Source: Pseudosulfitobacter pseudonitzschiae
GTDB lineage: Bacteria > Pseudomonadota > Alphaproteobacteria > Rhodobacterales > Rhodobacteraceae
Reading direction: 5' to 3'
Assembly: GCF_002222635.1 (NCBI RefSeq)
Contig: NZ_CP022416.1
Span: 364,096-428,095 of the forward strand
DNA: 64,000 bases
The position numbers were made by a program, and so were the translations under genes. The notes beneath the pieces were generated by a model. That model worked only from the letters and a program-made list of their open reading frames with translations, was not told the origin of the DNA and searched no databases. Of the stretch, positions 52,623 through 62,538 are shown piece after piece (positions within the stretch are counted from its first letter, which is position 1; every line of letters starts with the position of its first letter).

Positions 52623-53143
52623 ATAGCCTCCGAAATCAGGAGCGCGTGGAAACCACGCGCGGATCGGAGATTGGTTCAAATGACTAGCATAACTGGCTGG
52701 CTGGGTTCGTCAGGAGCCCTGCCAGACCCCGGCCCCAAACTCCGGATCCAACAAGACCCAAAGCCCGCTTCCGTAATGGGGCGGGCCTCTGTCAAGGGTT
52801 TCGGGCAAGTCAAATTTCCCGGCGAAGATCTCATTCTTCACCGACTTTTAAGGCACAAATTCAGAAGCTTACTTTTTCTTTTCACTGCATCCGAACGTCA
52901 GGACTGAAGGACACCCCCCTGTCCGGGCTTCGCTCTTCCGTCCGTAGTCAGCCTCATGGCTGCCACTCTATGCCTGGTCCAAATCTGGTCCTGGGTGCCC
53001 ATCTTTCACGCGTATTCAGCGATTGCCGATAACTTGCGGGCTTCCGGCATCTCCAGGAACCTCGTCCCGGCAAGGGACCTCGTCGTACCTGTCGTCAGGT
53101 GCAGTGCGTTCCTCCATCCGATCAAGTTCTGGAATTGTTTTAC
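52623..53143. other. Region between ardC relic and IS110 gene
   Basis: The frame from 52680 on the plus strand (MTSITGWLGSSGALPDPGPK) resembles spurious frames found beside transposases and is not called. No recognisable gene is seen. Some of this is probably the 3' flank of the following IS110 element. Confidence 0.4.
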
Positions 53144-54175
53144 TCAGACCGTTGCCGGGCTGCTCTGCGCATGGCGGAATGGTGTGCCGTCTCGCCACAT
53201 GCGGTGCAAAACAACGCCAATACGCCGCGCAAGTGCAATCAAGGCCCGTTTCGATCCACGCCGATGGGCCACTCTGAGCGCCCAGGCCTGGAGCCAGTTT
53301 GGTGACCCTCGGTGCATCAAGATCATCGCCGCTTGATACAAGGCCGTTCGAAGGGCCCGGTCGCCGGCTCGAGTAATTTGCCCGACAATGTCCATCTCTC
53401 CGGATTGAGTGCGCCTCGGCGTCAGCCCCACCCACGGACCAACATCCTTCGATCGCACAAACCGGGTCGGATCGTCGATCGCGGATTTGACCGTCAGGGC
53501 GACGATCCGACCGACGCCCGGCATCGTCATCATCAGACGGCAAACGTCGTCTTGTTTTGCCAGATCCGCGATTTTCGCATCCAATTCAGCCAACTCGACG
53601 CGCAACTGCGCACGCGCGCGCAGAAGAGCCTCCGTCGACGCGGACAAGATATCATTCTGCTCAACCAGTTCCCTTACCCGAGCCTCGTACCTGATCCGGG
53701 TGACATGCCCCAGCTTCAAGCCGAAATTCCGCAAAACACCCCGCATGGAAAGCTCAAGGTTGATGATCGCCTGTTGAACTGATTTTCTTGCAGCCAGCAA
53801 CGCACGGATTTCCTGGGAGGACACGGATTTGCGGTGCACGGGCCTGTACCAACCCATTTGAAGCAACCGCGCAATCCCCTGAGCATCGCGCCGGTCAGTT
53901 TTGATCGGCATGGCTTTCAAGGCGGCCTTCACCAATCGCGTTTCCATCATGACCACGTCAAACCCAGCCTCTTCCATCCCCTTGCTCAGCCATTGGGACA
54001 GAGGTCCAGCTTCCAGACCGATCGCGGCGATCGAAAATGGCAGGGTGCCGATCGCGCGCACCAAAGCTTCAGGCTCGCTCTCCGCCTGCAATTCTTCAAC
54101 AATCTTCCCCTGCGGCCCCAGCACACAAATCGCCGTGCTTGCCAGAGATACATCCAGTCCGATAAATACATTCAT
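53144..54175 (-). CDS. IS110-family transposase, second subgroup, intact
   Basis: This 343-residue protein starts MNVFIGLDVSLASTAICVLG with the first catalytic Asp. It has KTDRRDAQGIARLLQMGWYR with the later Asp residues, then TMPGVGRIVALTVKSAIDDP, WVGLTPRRTQSGEMDIVGQI and ALRTALYQAAMIL. It has full length and no breaks. It differs clearly from the IS110 pair at 49.9-52.1 kb, so it represents a separate insertion. Confidence 0.92.
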   Translation of the reverse strand: MNVFIGLDVSLASTAICVLGPQGKIVEELQAESEPEALVRAIGTLPFSIAAIGLEAGPLSQWLSKGMEEAGFDVVMMETRLVKAALKAMPIKTDRRDAQGIARLLQMGWYRPVHRKSVSSQEIRALLAARKSVQQAIINLELSMRGVLRNFGLKLGHVTRIRYEARVRELVEQNDILSASTEALLRARAQLRVELAELDAKIADLAKQDDVCRLMMTMPGVGRIVALTVKSAIDDPTRFVRSKDVGPWVGLTPRRTQSGEMDIVGQITRAGDRALRTALYQAAMILMHRGSPNWLQAWALRVAHRRGSKRALIALARRIGVVLHRMWRDGTPFRHAQSSPATV

Positions 54176-54804
54176 GTCGTTGCCCTTCTATTCCTAGGAA
54201 GTGAGGCGCATGGAAACATACGACCTCGTAGACGCGCTGCAGGCGCATCAAGGGCAACGGCACTCCACATCATGCTGACAAACAAGCGAAACATGTCCGA
54301 TTCGCCGACAGCCCCATTACGGCATCTTTCACGTGTCTGAGACCCCAACAGCATTAACTGGGGTCGATACCGGTTGGAGGCTACAAAAATCCCATGACAC
54401 CTAGGTACACAAGCCTCTATTTATATGACCCCAACCAGCTTTGCTGACCTCCCAAATCGTTGAGAAATCATTGGCGGAAGCTACCTCCCCCGGAGTGCTG
54501 CCTTTTTCCACTCCAAGATTAGAGAGAATCTTCAGCTGTTGCACGCTTGGGAAGAAAGCACTCATGGAAATTGGAGAATGGCAATCCTCGCAGAAGATAA
54601 CTGAGCAGTCTTCGCGAACCCTGCGCGGCACCCGATAAAAATGCTTAAAATTTGAGCACTGAAGGCTCAAACGCCATACACCTCCCCGTTAGCAGCCTCG
54701 GACAAGGCCCCTGACGGGAGCAACATAGCAAACTCGAAATACAAAAGGCTCAGGACTTCGGTAACGGGGTCGTATCAGTCAAGAGGATTCGGGCAAACAG
54801 AGTG
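54176..54804. other. Region between IS110 and IS701 remains
   Basis: No gene can be supported. An 89-codon frame on the minus strand (54401-54670) has no recognisable family and no ribosome site. The first 100 bases are probably the IS110 left flank. Confidence 0.4.
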
Positions 54805-55273
54805 ATTCACCAGAGCGGTGCTTTTGGTTCGTCGCGCCCTTACTGCTTTCCGTCGCGGCTTTTGGCTGCCACCAGATTGCGCTGGACCATTGAGGAATGC
54901 GTCCTGCGCGCCAAGGATGATCTCGGTCTTGAGTATTGCGAGGCCCGATTCTGGCACGGATGGCATCGACACATGAGTCTGGGATGGCCGTTGCCGCTTT
55001 TCTCGCACGCCTCAGCGCTGATCAGCATCGCACGGCATTCAGCAAACCGAACAAAACTTGGCCGCGGGGTCAGCCGGAAGCAGCGTGATCTTCAGGCTTC
55101 GAAACACCCTGACCACAGTGGGAATCCGTCACCAAATCGCCCGCCTCTTGCTGCGGCCAATACTGACCGTCGCCTTCATCTGGGATTGGTTGCGATGGCG
55201 CCGCAAACACCAAACCGCCGCGGCCATCGCTCATCGGAAACGTCGCCTACATGCGCAACTTCTGTGGTACTAA
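54805..55273 (+). pseudogene. IS701-family transposase, C-terminal fragment with frameshift
   Basis: The frame reads RWTIEECVLRAKDDLGLEYC and EARFWHGWHRHMSL, the conserved C-terminal catalytic region with Glu. A frameshift near 55000 is followed by FRLRNTLTTVGIRHQIARLL, RPILTVAFIWDWLRWRRKHQ and TAAAIAHRKRR to a stop at 55273. The N-terminal two thirds are missing. It marks the right border of the island. Confidence 0.82.
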
Positions 55274-55410
55274 AATGACACGCAGGAAAGGAAACGGAAG
55301 CCACCGGATAATTTTACAAATTTCGACACTATTTTCATACCCCCGACGTCCCGTGGTTGTATTCGCTGGCGCGACAGCTGATATGCCAGAGGGACGTTGA
55401 AAGGGAAGCC

Positions 55411-56031
55411 ATGCAACGCGAGGCAAAAAAACGACGACGCCCTTCCCTGTCGCTGCCAATTCTGCGCACTTCGCGGAACCAGCACCGGGCCGGAACCCTT
55501 ACCCTCGGCAATCTGCTGTCCGAACTTGGCGAGACGTCCTTTGGCTGGGCCATCGTGGTGTTTTCGTTGCTAACCCTGCTGCCGCTGCCGCCCGGATTTA
55601 CGCTGATCACCGCCCTGCCACTTTTGATGACAACCGGCCAGATGATAATGGGCTATCCCCATGTGTGGCTGCCTGCCCCGCTGGCGCGGCTACAGCTTGA
55701 TCCCGTGAAACTGCGGCGCACTGTACTGCGCCTTAGACCCGTAACCCGAAGGTTGGAGCGGATACTGACGCCGCGCTATACGGGGCTTTTCGCGCGGCAT
55801 AATGAACGGCCGCTTGGCGTGCTGTTGTTCGTGATTTCCTTTGCACTCTTTCTGCCGGTGCCACTCAGCGGTTGGTTTCCCGCCGTTTCCATGTTCATCG
55901 TCGGCGTCGGTCTGGTCGAGCGTGACGGATTGGTCAGCGCGCTGGGTCTGATCTTTGGTGGTGCCTCGGTTTTATTGACAACCACCATTGTGATACTTGT
56001 TTTCACTGGCGCAGACGCATTGATCAACTAG
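55411..56031 (+). CDS. exoD: Exopolysaccharide synthesis protein ExoD
   Basis: ATG 55411 follows GAAAGGGAAG and gives 206 residues, the usual ExoD length. It has a basic N-terminus, LTLGNLLSELGETSFGWAIV, and the helix pair FSLLTLLPLPPGFTLITALP with its PLPPG motif. RNERPLGVLLFVISFALFLP-like helices and a final membrane segment TTTIVILVFTGADA follow. ExoD proteins are inner-membrane proteins first linked to exopolysaccharide synthesis in Sinorhizobium; their biochemistry is unclear. The gene is intact and converges with the antiporter. Confidence 0.85.
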   Translation: MQREAKKRRRPSLSLPILRTSRNQHRAGTLTLGNLLSELGETSFGWAIVVFSLLTLLPLPPGFTLITALPLLMTTGQMIMGYPHVWLPAPLARLQLDPVKLRRTVLRLRPVTRRLERILTPRYTGLFARHNERPLGVLLFVISFALFLPVPLSGWFPAVSMFIVGVGLVERDGLVSALGLIFGGASVLLTTTIVILVFTGADALIN

Positions 56032-56082
56032 GGTCACCGAACCCACTGGCTTTTGCTATTTCGTCACGGCACAAAGCCGGCC

Positions 56083-58602
56083 CTAGTCTTTGCTCTGACT
56101 ATTGTCGTTGGGAAAAAGCCCGTCCGGTTCGATCCCCCGCTTTTCAGCGCTGGCGCGAACGGCATCTTGCAGGGCTCTGCTGCGGCTCAGCAGCCGCCGA
56201 AAGCGCGCCTCATCCAGCACAAGAAGCGTCGACGGTACGATGGCGCGCACCTCGACACGGCCAACTCTTTTCAGCAAGATCGCCATCTGGCCAAACATCT
56301 CGCCGCGTCCCAATCGCCATGTCTGCCCCGCTGATGCCAGTTCGACCGCACCGGACGCGATAAAGAAGACGCTTTTGGCCAAAGTATCCTTGCGGACAAT
56401 GATATCACCTTCATTGACGTAACGGGTTTGAAACGCCCGCCCAAGCCGCCTGAGCGCGGCATCGTCGAGACCCTGAAACAATGGAAGCTGCCCCACCAGC
56501 TCAATCCGCCGAAGCGCGATGTCAAGGCGCGGGCGTTCCTCGGCGGCGGCGCGGCGCGCGACAAGATCTTCCATCAGCTTGGTATAGACTTCGGCACCGA
56601 TCAGCCCGTCCTCGCGCATGGTGGTATATTCGCGCTCTTCCAACCGTAGGGCCGTGCGGCGAATGAAACGCCGTTCCAGCTCTTCGGCGTAGCCGGGGTA
56701 TTGCAACCGCAAACCTTCAAGTGCGGTCGAGACGGCTTCGATCCGGCGTGCCAGAAGTTCGTGCAAAAGATCGGCCAACCGACGGCCGTGAATGCGGCGG
56801 ATGCGGCCATCAATAAAAGCACCCAGATCGCGCAAGACCAGACGTTGCGACAACAGCAGCTCGAACCGGTCTGCTGTCATGCGCACCAGCGGGCCGGAAA
56901 TTCGCAACCTGCTGTGCATCACGCCCGCAGCCCTAAACCCGCGACCATAGGCAACGCTGCGACGTCCGGCACGTTGGTAACCACTGCGCCCGCCAGACCG
57001 CGCGCCTTCGATCAGACGGTCGGCATCCGACAACACCTGTTCCGCCATCCGCGCCGAAATCGTGCGTTCGCGCACCCGCGACAGGATGGTGTCACGTTCG
57101 TGACCGGCCAGCGCGATCAGACCCAATGTCACCCTGTCACGGTCAAGGATGTCGACACTGTCTTCGGCGCTGTGCACAGCTTGCTCCAGCCTGTCACCGA
57201 ACCGCTTTGCTTCCGAGCGGACGATTTCATGGCTCAGGTCATAGTTCTCGGTCGTGCGGGCCACATCCTCGCGCACGGTTTGCAGGGCCACGGCGACCAC
57301 CTGCCGCGAAAGCGCTTCGTCGATCGGAGACAACCGGTCCAGCCCAAGCCGCCGGATGACCCAGCGCAGCGTTGTCCCCTGCAAAATCAGGGTGAAAAGT
57401 GTAAAGCCGGTGGCCAGAATACCCACCACACGCTGAATCCCGTCGGGCACTCGAAAGCTCTCGGTGACGGCAAGTGCCAGCGCCAGCGTCACCGCACCAC
57501 GCAATCCACCCCAAAGAATGGCAATCCGGTATGGCCGGTCCACCGAGGGCGAAACGCGCAGCATTGTCAGCAGCGGCAGCAACCCGAACAAGACCACCAC
57601 CCGCGCGGCAATGGCAGCAAGGACAACAACGCCGACCAGCACAAAATCCCCGATCCGCACTTCTTCTAGAAGCCGTGGAATCAACAGGGCGGCAAGGATA
57701 AAAATCAGCGCTCCCGCCCAATGCGCCAGCACTTCCCAAATCTCGCGCAGGTTCGCCCATGCCTGCGGTGGCAATCGCCCCGGCCCCGTCAGGTTCAAGG
57801 TCAGCCCCGCCGCGACAACGGCAATCACACCCGACGCACCCACGCTTTGCTCTGCCCCGATATAGGCAAGATAGGGCAGCGCCACGGAAATAGAGATCTG
57901 GGCGAGTTCGTATCGCGCAAAGGACGCCATCAACCAGACCGCCACCTTTGCCGCAAGCCAGCCGGTAAAGGCACCGCCTGCAATCAGAAGCGGAAAGCGG
58001 GCCAGCGCCTGACCAAGATTGGGATCGGGCAGGCCCAACATCACGAAGCCCATGAACAGGCCAAAAAGTGCGATGGCGGCGGCGTCGTTCAACAGGCTCT
58101 CGCCTTCGATGATGCGAGCAAGACGGCGGGGTGCCGAAATCGACCGGAAAATCGTGACAACGGCAGAAGGGTCGGTCGTGGACACAATGGCGCCAATCAG
58201 CAGGCAGGCCGCCAGCGGCAAGGCACTGGCCCAAGACAGTGCATATCCCACAGTAAATGTCGCCACGACCACGGCGACAATGGCCAGCATCAGGATCGGC
58301 ACCCAGTCATCAAGCATCCGGCGCAGATTCATCCCCAATGTCGCCTGAAACAGCAGGGTCGGCAAAAAGACGTACAGAAACACATTGGACCGGATCGGCA
58401 ACCCGAGGATTGCCTCGGCCACAGGGTTCAGCGCGTCCGTCAATTCGGTTCGCAGGAAAAAGATCGCACCAACGCCGATCAAGATGCCCAGAACGGCGAG
58501 GATCACGGTGTACGGCAGCCGCAAACGCGCCGCCAACGGCTCTGCCACCCCTATGATAAGGAACAGCGATGCAATGATGGTTGTTATCAGTACGATGTCC
58601 AT
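56083..58602 (-). CDS. NhaP-type cation/proton antiporter with C-terminal cyclic-nucleotide-binding-like domain
   Basis: ATG 58602 is preferred to the 35-codon upstream extension because it begins directly with a membrane helix (MDIVLITTIIASLFLIIGVA); 839 residues result. About 12 helices span residues 1-410, with the ion-site motif GAIVSTTDPSAVVTI near residue 150. A cytoplasmic region rich in Arg and Glu follows. Residues from about 710 form a cNMP-binding fold: LPLFQGLDDAALRRLGRAFQ, YVNEGDIIVRKDTLAKSVFF and GRGEMFGQMAILLKRVGRVE. It probably exchanges Na+ or K+ for H+ and is gated by a nucleotide or by the domain itself. Confidence 0.87.
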   Translation of the reverse strand: MDIVLITTIIASLFLIIGVAEPLAARLRLPYTVILAVLGILIGVGAIFFLRTELTDALNPVAEAILGLPIRSNVFLYVFLPTLLFQATLGMNLRRMLDDWVPILMLAIVAVVVATFTVGYALSWASALPLAACLLIGAIVSTTDPSAVVTIFRSISAPRRLARIIEGESLLNDAAAIALFGLFMGFVMLGLPDPNLGQALARFPLLIAGGAFTGWLAAKVAVWLMASFARYELAQISISVALPYLAYIGAEQSVGASGVIAVVAAGLTLNLTGPGRLPPQAWANLREIWEVLAHWAGALIFILAALLIPRLLEEVRIGDFVLVGVVVLAAIAARVVVLFGLLPLLTMLRVSPSVDRPYRIAILWGGLRGAVTLALALAVTESFRVPDGIQRVVGILATGFTLFTLILQGTTLRWVIRRLGLDRLSPIDEALSRQVVAVALQTVREDVARTTENYDLSHEIVRSEAKRFGDRLEQAVHSAEDSVDILDRDRVTLGLIALAGHERDTILSRVRERTISARMAEQVLSDADRLIEGARSGGRSGYQRAGRRSVAYGRGFRAAGVMHSRLRISGPLVRMTADRFELLLSQRLVLRDLGAFIDGRIRRIHGRRLADLLHELLARRIEAVSTALEGLRLQYPGYAEELERRFIRRTALRLEEREYTTMREDGLIGAEVYTKLMEDLVARRAAAEERPRLDIALRRIELVGQLPLFQGLDDAALRRLGRAFQTRYVNEGDIIVRKDTLAKSVFFIASGAVELASAGQTWRLGRGEMFGQMAILLKRVGRVEVRAIVPSTLLVLDEARFRRLLSRSRALQDAVRASAEKRGIEPDGLFPNDNSQSKD

Positions 58603-59495
58603 AGCATTGAAATAGCACAATGATCCTTGAGCGCATGCGCAAATTCGAAATTCGGGACGTTTGCGCGGTCGCGATTTGGCACAGGCTGCCGCATCAACTG
58701 CATTCACCGCCCAAAGCTTAGCGTCATGATTTCAAAAGGAAGTCCCAAGATCAAAACCCCGCTTAACCGCCACCAGTTCGAAACCGCGCGATTGGCATCG
58801 CCAACCAGAAGGGATCGGTGCCCTGCGACACCTTTACATGAATTGAACCCACTGAATACGTAGGATTTTTTTATTGAAAATACTAATGCACCGCGCTGCT
58901 CCACGTAAACCGTGCGGCCAAGTTATACACAGAGTTTAAAATCACGTTTTATTGCAGACACACAGGACCAAGCCACGCCCGACAAGCGCGACTAAAAACG
59001 CGCGTCAGCGGCGATAGCACTTTGATTTTTTTACAAAACCAGCTGGCGTACAAACATAGCCGTCGACACCTGCGGTAAGCACCGCATCTTTGGGCAAGAG
59101 AACCTGACTTGCTGTTGCGCTGAATGCTGCGCCAAAATTGGCGTGTTACCTGTTCTGCCAGAACCACTCTCCTCTAAAACCGGGGCCGCGTCTAAATTGA
59201 CGAACCTCTTTATGTAGTCGGTTTTATGCAAAGAGATTCTTAACGGTCAAGAAGGCCAAAAACTGAGATCCCCTCTCCGCCGCAAGCTTTCGTTGTACTC
59301 AGCCCAGTTCGTCACCCGATATCAATTGAGCGGGGGCTCATGCAACAAGACCCCCCTAGTTCGCAAAATGACAGCTTGGACGCCCCCAAGCCCGCCATCG
59401 CCCATTGCTGAATCAACGGGCCGCGCCCCACGATGTTCCATTAAATCTCCGACAGACGTCCGGTGATCAAGATAGACAGGATCGGACAATCTGCA
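58603..59495. other. Gene-free region between antiporter and catabolic operon
   Basis: Several short frames exist on the minus strand (for example MHKTDYIKRFVNLDAAPVLE at 59031-59231), but none has a family match or ribosome site I can support. Small relics cannot be excluded. The left end holds the antiporter promoter. Confidence 0.45.
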
Positions 59496-60437
59496 TTACG
59501 CCTCACGGACGACCGTATTTGTAAGCGTCCCAATACCGTCAACGGTCAGTTCCACCACGTCGCCATCAGACAGAAATTCAAACCGTTCCAGTCCACAGCC
59601 GTCATCCACAGTACCGCCGCCGATAATCTCGCCCGGATAAAGCGTTTCGGCGTTCGAGATGAATGCGATCATGTCTTCAAAACCGTGAAGCATCTCGCCC
59701 AGTCGGCTGTCGGTGACGGTGCGCCCGTTGATCTTGGCGACGCAGCGCAAACCCCGGTAGTCCGCGACTTCGTCGGTTGTAACGATCCAGGGACCAAACA
59801 CATTGCCCGCGTCAAAGCTTTTGCCCTTGGCGGGGCCAAGCATCCCCTGCATCTCGCGCAACTGGGTGTCTCGGGCAGAGAAATCGTTGAAGATCGTAAA
59901 GCCAAAGATATGGCCCATCGCATCACCGATGGCAATGTCACGCCCCCCCTTGCCGATGACAACCGCAACCTCCAACTCGTAATCCATATAGGACGAATAG
60001 GCGGGCCAGACGATCCTATCGCCATCACCAGCCACGCTGAACCGATTGGTAATGTAGAAGATCGGTTGCGCCTTGTAGATGTCCGGCACGGTGCCCTCTG
60101 CATGGCCGGGATCAGGCTCGCCTGCCAGAACGGCGGCCAGACGGCGCATGCCCACGGGCGCATGGGCGATGTGGCGCGGTGCGGTTGACGCATCGCGGAT
60201 TTGGGGCGGGCAGGTCAGCGGCGCCAACAGACGAACGTCTGTCAGCGAAACCTGGACGGTGGCCGCGTCCAGCGCAGCGCGCGCCACGGCCAACCCCTCC
60301 GCTCCCGCCTCAATCAGCGTTTGCATGGTGGCAAGTGCGGGCAGACCCGTTGCCGTCAAGTCCACCAGCTCGGTCCCGGATGTCATCAACGCCCCAAGAC
60401 GATGCCCCTGCCCTGCGTCAAACGTAGCAAGTTTCAT
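59496..60437 (-). CDS. Fumarylacetoacetate hydrolase family protein
   Basis: ATG 60437, directly after AAAGGAGACTTTC, gives a 313-residue product; the longer frame upstream has no such site. The C-terminal FAH fold is clear: YMDYELEVAVVIGKGGRDIA supplies the metal-binding Glu pair, FGFTIFNDFSARDTQLREMQ and AKGKSFDAGNVFGPWIVTTD the next active-site residues, and YPGEIIGGGTVDDGCGLERF the final loop. These enzymes cleave C-C bonds, hydrate or decarboxylate beta-keto or ring-cleavage acids. It is the last gene of the TRAP operon, so it should act on the imported compound or its product. Confidence 0.87.
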   Translation of the reverse strand: MKLATFDAGQGHRLGALMTSGTELVDLTATGLPALATMQTLIEAGAEGLAVARAALDAATVQVSLTDVRLLAPLTCPPQIRDASTAPRHIAHAPVGMRRLAAVLAGEPDPGHAEGTVPDIYKAQPIFYITNRFSVAGDGDRIVWPAYSSYMDYELEVAVVIGKGGRDIAIGDAMGHIFGFTIFNDFSARDTQLREMQGMLGPAKGKSFDAGNVFGPWIVTTDEVADYRGLRCVAKINGRTVTDSRLGEMLHGFEDMIAFISNAETLYPGEIIGGGTVDDGCGLERFEFLSDGDVVELTVDGIGTLTNTVVREA

Positions 60438-60448
60438 GAAAGTCTCCT

Positions 60449-61225
60449 TTAGTCCTTGAGAATGGCAACAGGGCGGCACCAGCCCGCCGAGGCGCCTTTG
60501 ATTTTGACCGGAAAGCACTGAACCTCGAACCCCGTCGCTGGCAGGGCATCCAGATTGGCAAGCTTTTCCATATGGCAATAGGCGCGGTCCATACCAGCGC
60601 GGTGCCCTTCCCAGATAAGGGATGGATCACCTGTTTCGGCGACCCTCTTAGCGGTATGCATAAACGGCGCGTCCCAGCTCCATGCGTCGGTGCCACAGAC
60701 CCGCATTCCGCGCTCGGTCATCCAGTTTGTCGCTGCACGCCCGATGCCGCAGCCACTAGGCACGTATTGCGGCGTTCCGTATTGCGCGGCGGCAGCAGTG
60801 TTGACCAAAACGATATCCCCCGGTTGCAGATCATGGCCAATGCGTTCAAACTCGGCTTCTATCTCTTCGGGGGTGACGACATGCCCGTCCGGCAACGCCC
60901 GAAAATCCAGTTTCACCCCACGCCCGATGCACCACTCAAGCGGCACCTCGTCGATGGTGATCGCGCGTTGGCCGCCGTCCATTGTGGAATGGTAGTGATA
61001 GGGGGCATCAAGATGCGTGCCATTGTGGGTCGAAAGGCTCACCTGCTCAACCGCCCAACCCTCGCCACCCGGAAGCGCGTCGCGACCCACACCCGGAAAA
61101 AAGGACAGCACCTGATCGGCGGTCTCCTGATGCGCGAAATACGTGATCTTGGGGGCCAACCCCGGCGGATCGGCGTATTCGGTATTTTCCAGTGGTCGGG
61201 CAAGGTCGATCAAACGCATTGTCAT
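60449..61225 (-). CDS. Cyclase family protein (kynurenine-formamidase-like)
   Basis: This 258-residue metal-dependent hydrolase has the family motif HNGTHLDAPYHYH, matching the HxGTHxDxPxH metal site, near residues 66-78. Later come LQPGDIVLVNTAAAAQYG and SWSWDAPFM-like segments. Related enzymes hydrolyse N-formylkynurenine or open cyclic amides and lactones. It lies 11 bases upstream of the FAH gene and 8 bases after dctM, so it is in one operon. The substrate is unknown. Confidence 0.85.
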   Translation of the reverse strand: MTMRLIDLARPLENTEYADPPGLAPKITYFAHQETADQVLSFFPGVGRDALPGGEGWAVEQVSLSTHNGTHLDAPYHYHSTMDGGQRAITIDEVPLEWCIGRGVKLDFRALPDGHVVTPEEIEAEFERIGHDLQPGDIVLVNTAAAAQYGTPQYVPSGCGIGRAATNWMTERGMRVCGTDAWSWDAPFMHTAKRVAETGDPSLIWEGHRAGMDRAYCHMEKLANLDALPATGFEVQCFPVKIKGASAGWCRPVAILKD

Positions 61226-61233
61226 GTCCTTTT

Positions 61234-62535
61234 TCAGCGACCCAGAAGGCCGGTTGCGATTTGGGGAATAAAGATCAGCGCGACCAGCGTCAGCGCCATG
61301 ATAAGGGCAAAGGGCGCCGCACCACGAAACACTTCGCCAAGTGTTATGCCCGTCTCTTTAAGTGTCGCGTGAACCACAAAGACCGACAGACCCAGCGGCG
61401 GAGTCAAAAGCCCAACCTCGACCGCCAAGACGGTAATCAGACCGAAATGCACGATGTCGATGCCCATCTGCTGTGTCACCGGAAAGGCCAGCGGCACCGT
61501 CACCAGCATGATCGACGAACTGTCGAGCACGGTTCCAAGCAGTACGAGAAGACCGGCGAACAGCAGCAGAAAGCCGATCGGACCGATGCCAGACCCGATG
61601 GCAGCCTCGGTGATGGATGCGGGCAGCCCCGAATAGGCCAGCATCCGGCTGTAGATTGACGCACCGATAATCAGGAAACAGACCGCCGCCGTGATATGGC
61701 CCGTCTGCACCGCGATCCGCCAACCGGAGGTGACCCCGATCCGGCGCATTGCAAACCCGATAACCAGCGCTGCAGCGGCACCCACGGCACCGGCCTCGGT
61801 TGGGGTGAAAAAACCCAGATAAATGCCCGACAAAACCAGTGTGGCCAGCCCTAAAACCGGCAAAATGGCCCACGCGGGGGTCTGCTTGGCCTCCGAAGGG
61901 GCTTTGATCCCGTCGAAAAGATGCGGGCGCATGACGCCAAGCACGCTAAGGTAAAGGATATAGGCCAAGGCCAGTAACACACCCGGACCAATGCCGCCGA
62001 TAAAGAGGTCTCCGATGGAGGAATCGGTCAGGATTGCAAAGAGGATCAGCAGCAAGGATGGCGGGATCAACATGCCCAACACAGATGATCCGGCGACCAC
62101 GCCCACCGCAATACTTCGGTTGGTTCCGGCGCGCACCATCTCTGGTACAGCCACCTTTGAAAAAACTGCGGCCGACGCGATAGAGATACCGGTAATGGCG
62201 GCAAACACAGCATTGGACAGCACTGTCGCCACCCCAAGCCCGCCACGCCATCGGTGCAGCCCGCGCGATATGACGGCAAAGGTGTCGCGGCCCATACCGC
62301 TTTCCGAGACGGCCAAACCCATCAGCACGAACAGCGGCACAACGCCAAAGGTGTAGTCAGCAATGCTGTCCGTCGCGGCAAGGGCGACAAAGTTCATGGC
62401 AAGTTCCAGCTTGCCCGTGATCGCCCACACCCCGAAAAGCGACACGCCTGCCAAAGCGATCGCCACGTGAATCCCCGCGTAGATGGCAACAGCAATCGCA
62501 ACAAGCGACAGATAACCGACAGTGATTGGGTCCAT
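61234..62535 (-). CDS. dctM: TRAP transporter large permease (DctM)
   Basis: This 433-residue membrane protein has about 12 helices, beginning MDPITVGYLSLVAIAVAIYA. It also has MGLAVSESGMGRDTFAVISR, GSSVLGMLIPPSLLLILFAI (the conserved IPPS motif) and VGLLTPPLGLSVFVVHATLK near the C-terminus. It carries the solute with Na+ together with DctQ and DctP. It starts three bases after the dctQ stop. Confidence 0.92.
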   Translation of the reverse strand: MDPITVGYLSLVAIAVAIYAGIHVAIALAGVSLFGVWAITGKLELAMNFVALAATDSIADYTFGVVPLFVLMGLAVSESGMGRDTFAVISRGLHRWRGGLGVATVLSNAVFAAITGISIASAAVFSKVAVPEMVRAGTNRSIAVGVVAGSSVLGMLIPPSLLLILFAILTDSSIGDLFIGGIGPGVLLALAYILYLSVLGVMRPHLFDGIKAPSEAKQTPAWAILPVLGLATLVLSGIYLGFFTPTEAGAVGAAAALVIGFAMRRIGVTSGWRIAVQTGHITAAVCFLIIGASIYSRMLAYSGLPASITEAAIGSGIGPIGFLLLFAGLLVLLGTVLDSSSIMLVTVPLAFPVTQQMGIDIVHFGLITVLAVEVGLLTPPLGLSVFVVHATLKETGITLGEVFRGAAPFALIMALTLVALIFIPQIATGLLGR

Positions 62536-62538
62536 GAA

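Noticed and set aside
52680..52907. Plus-strand frame MTSITGWLGSSGALPDPGPK and onward
   Set aside because: It resembles commonly mis-annotated frames beside transposases and has no support as a gene.
54401..54670. 89-codon minus-strand frame between IS110 and IS701 remains
   Set aside because: No ribosome site, no family resemblance and an ambiguous opposite-strand frame of similar length.
56701..58623. Long plus-strand frames opposite the antiporter gene
   Set aside because: The products are His/Gln/Arg-rich with no recognisable domain, while the minus strand encodes a full antiporter with cNMP-like domain.
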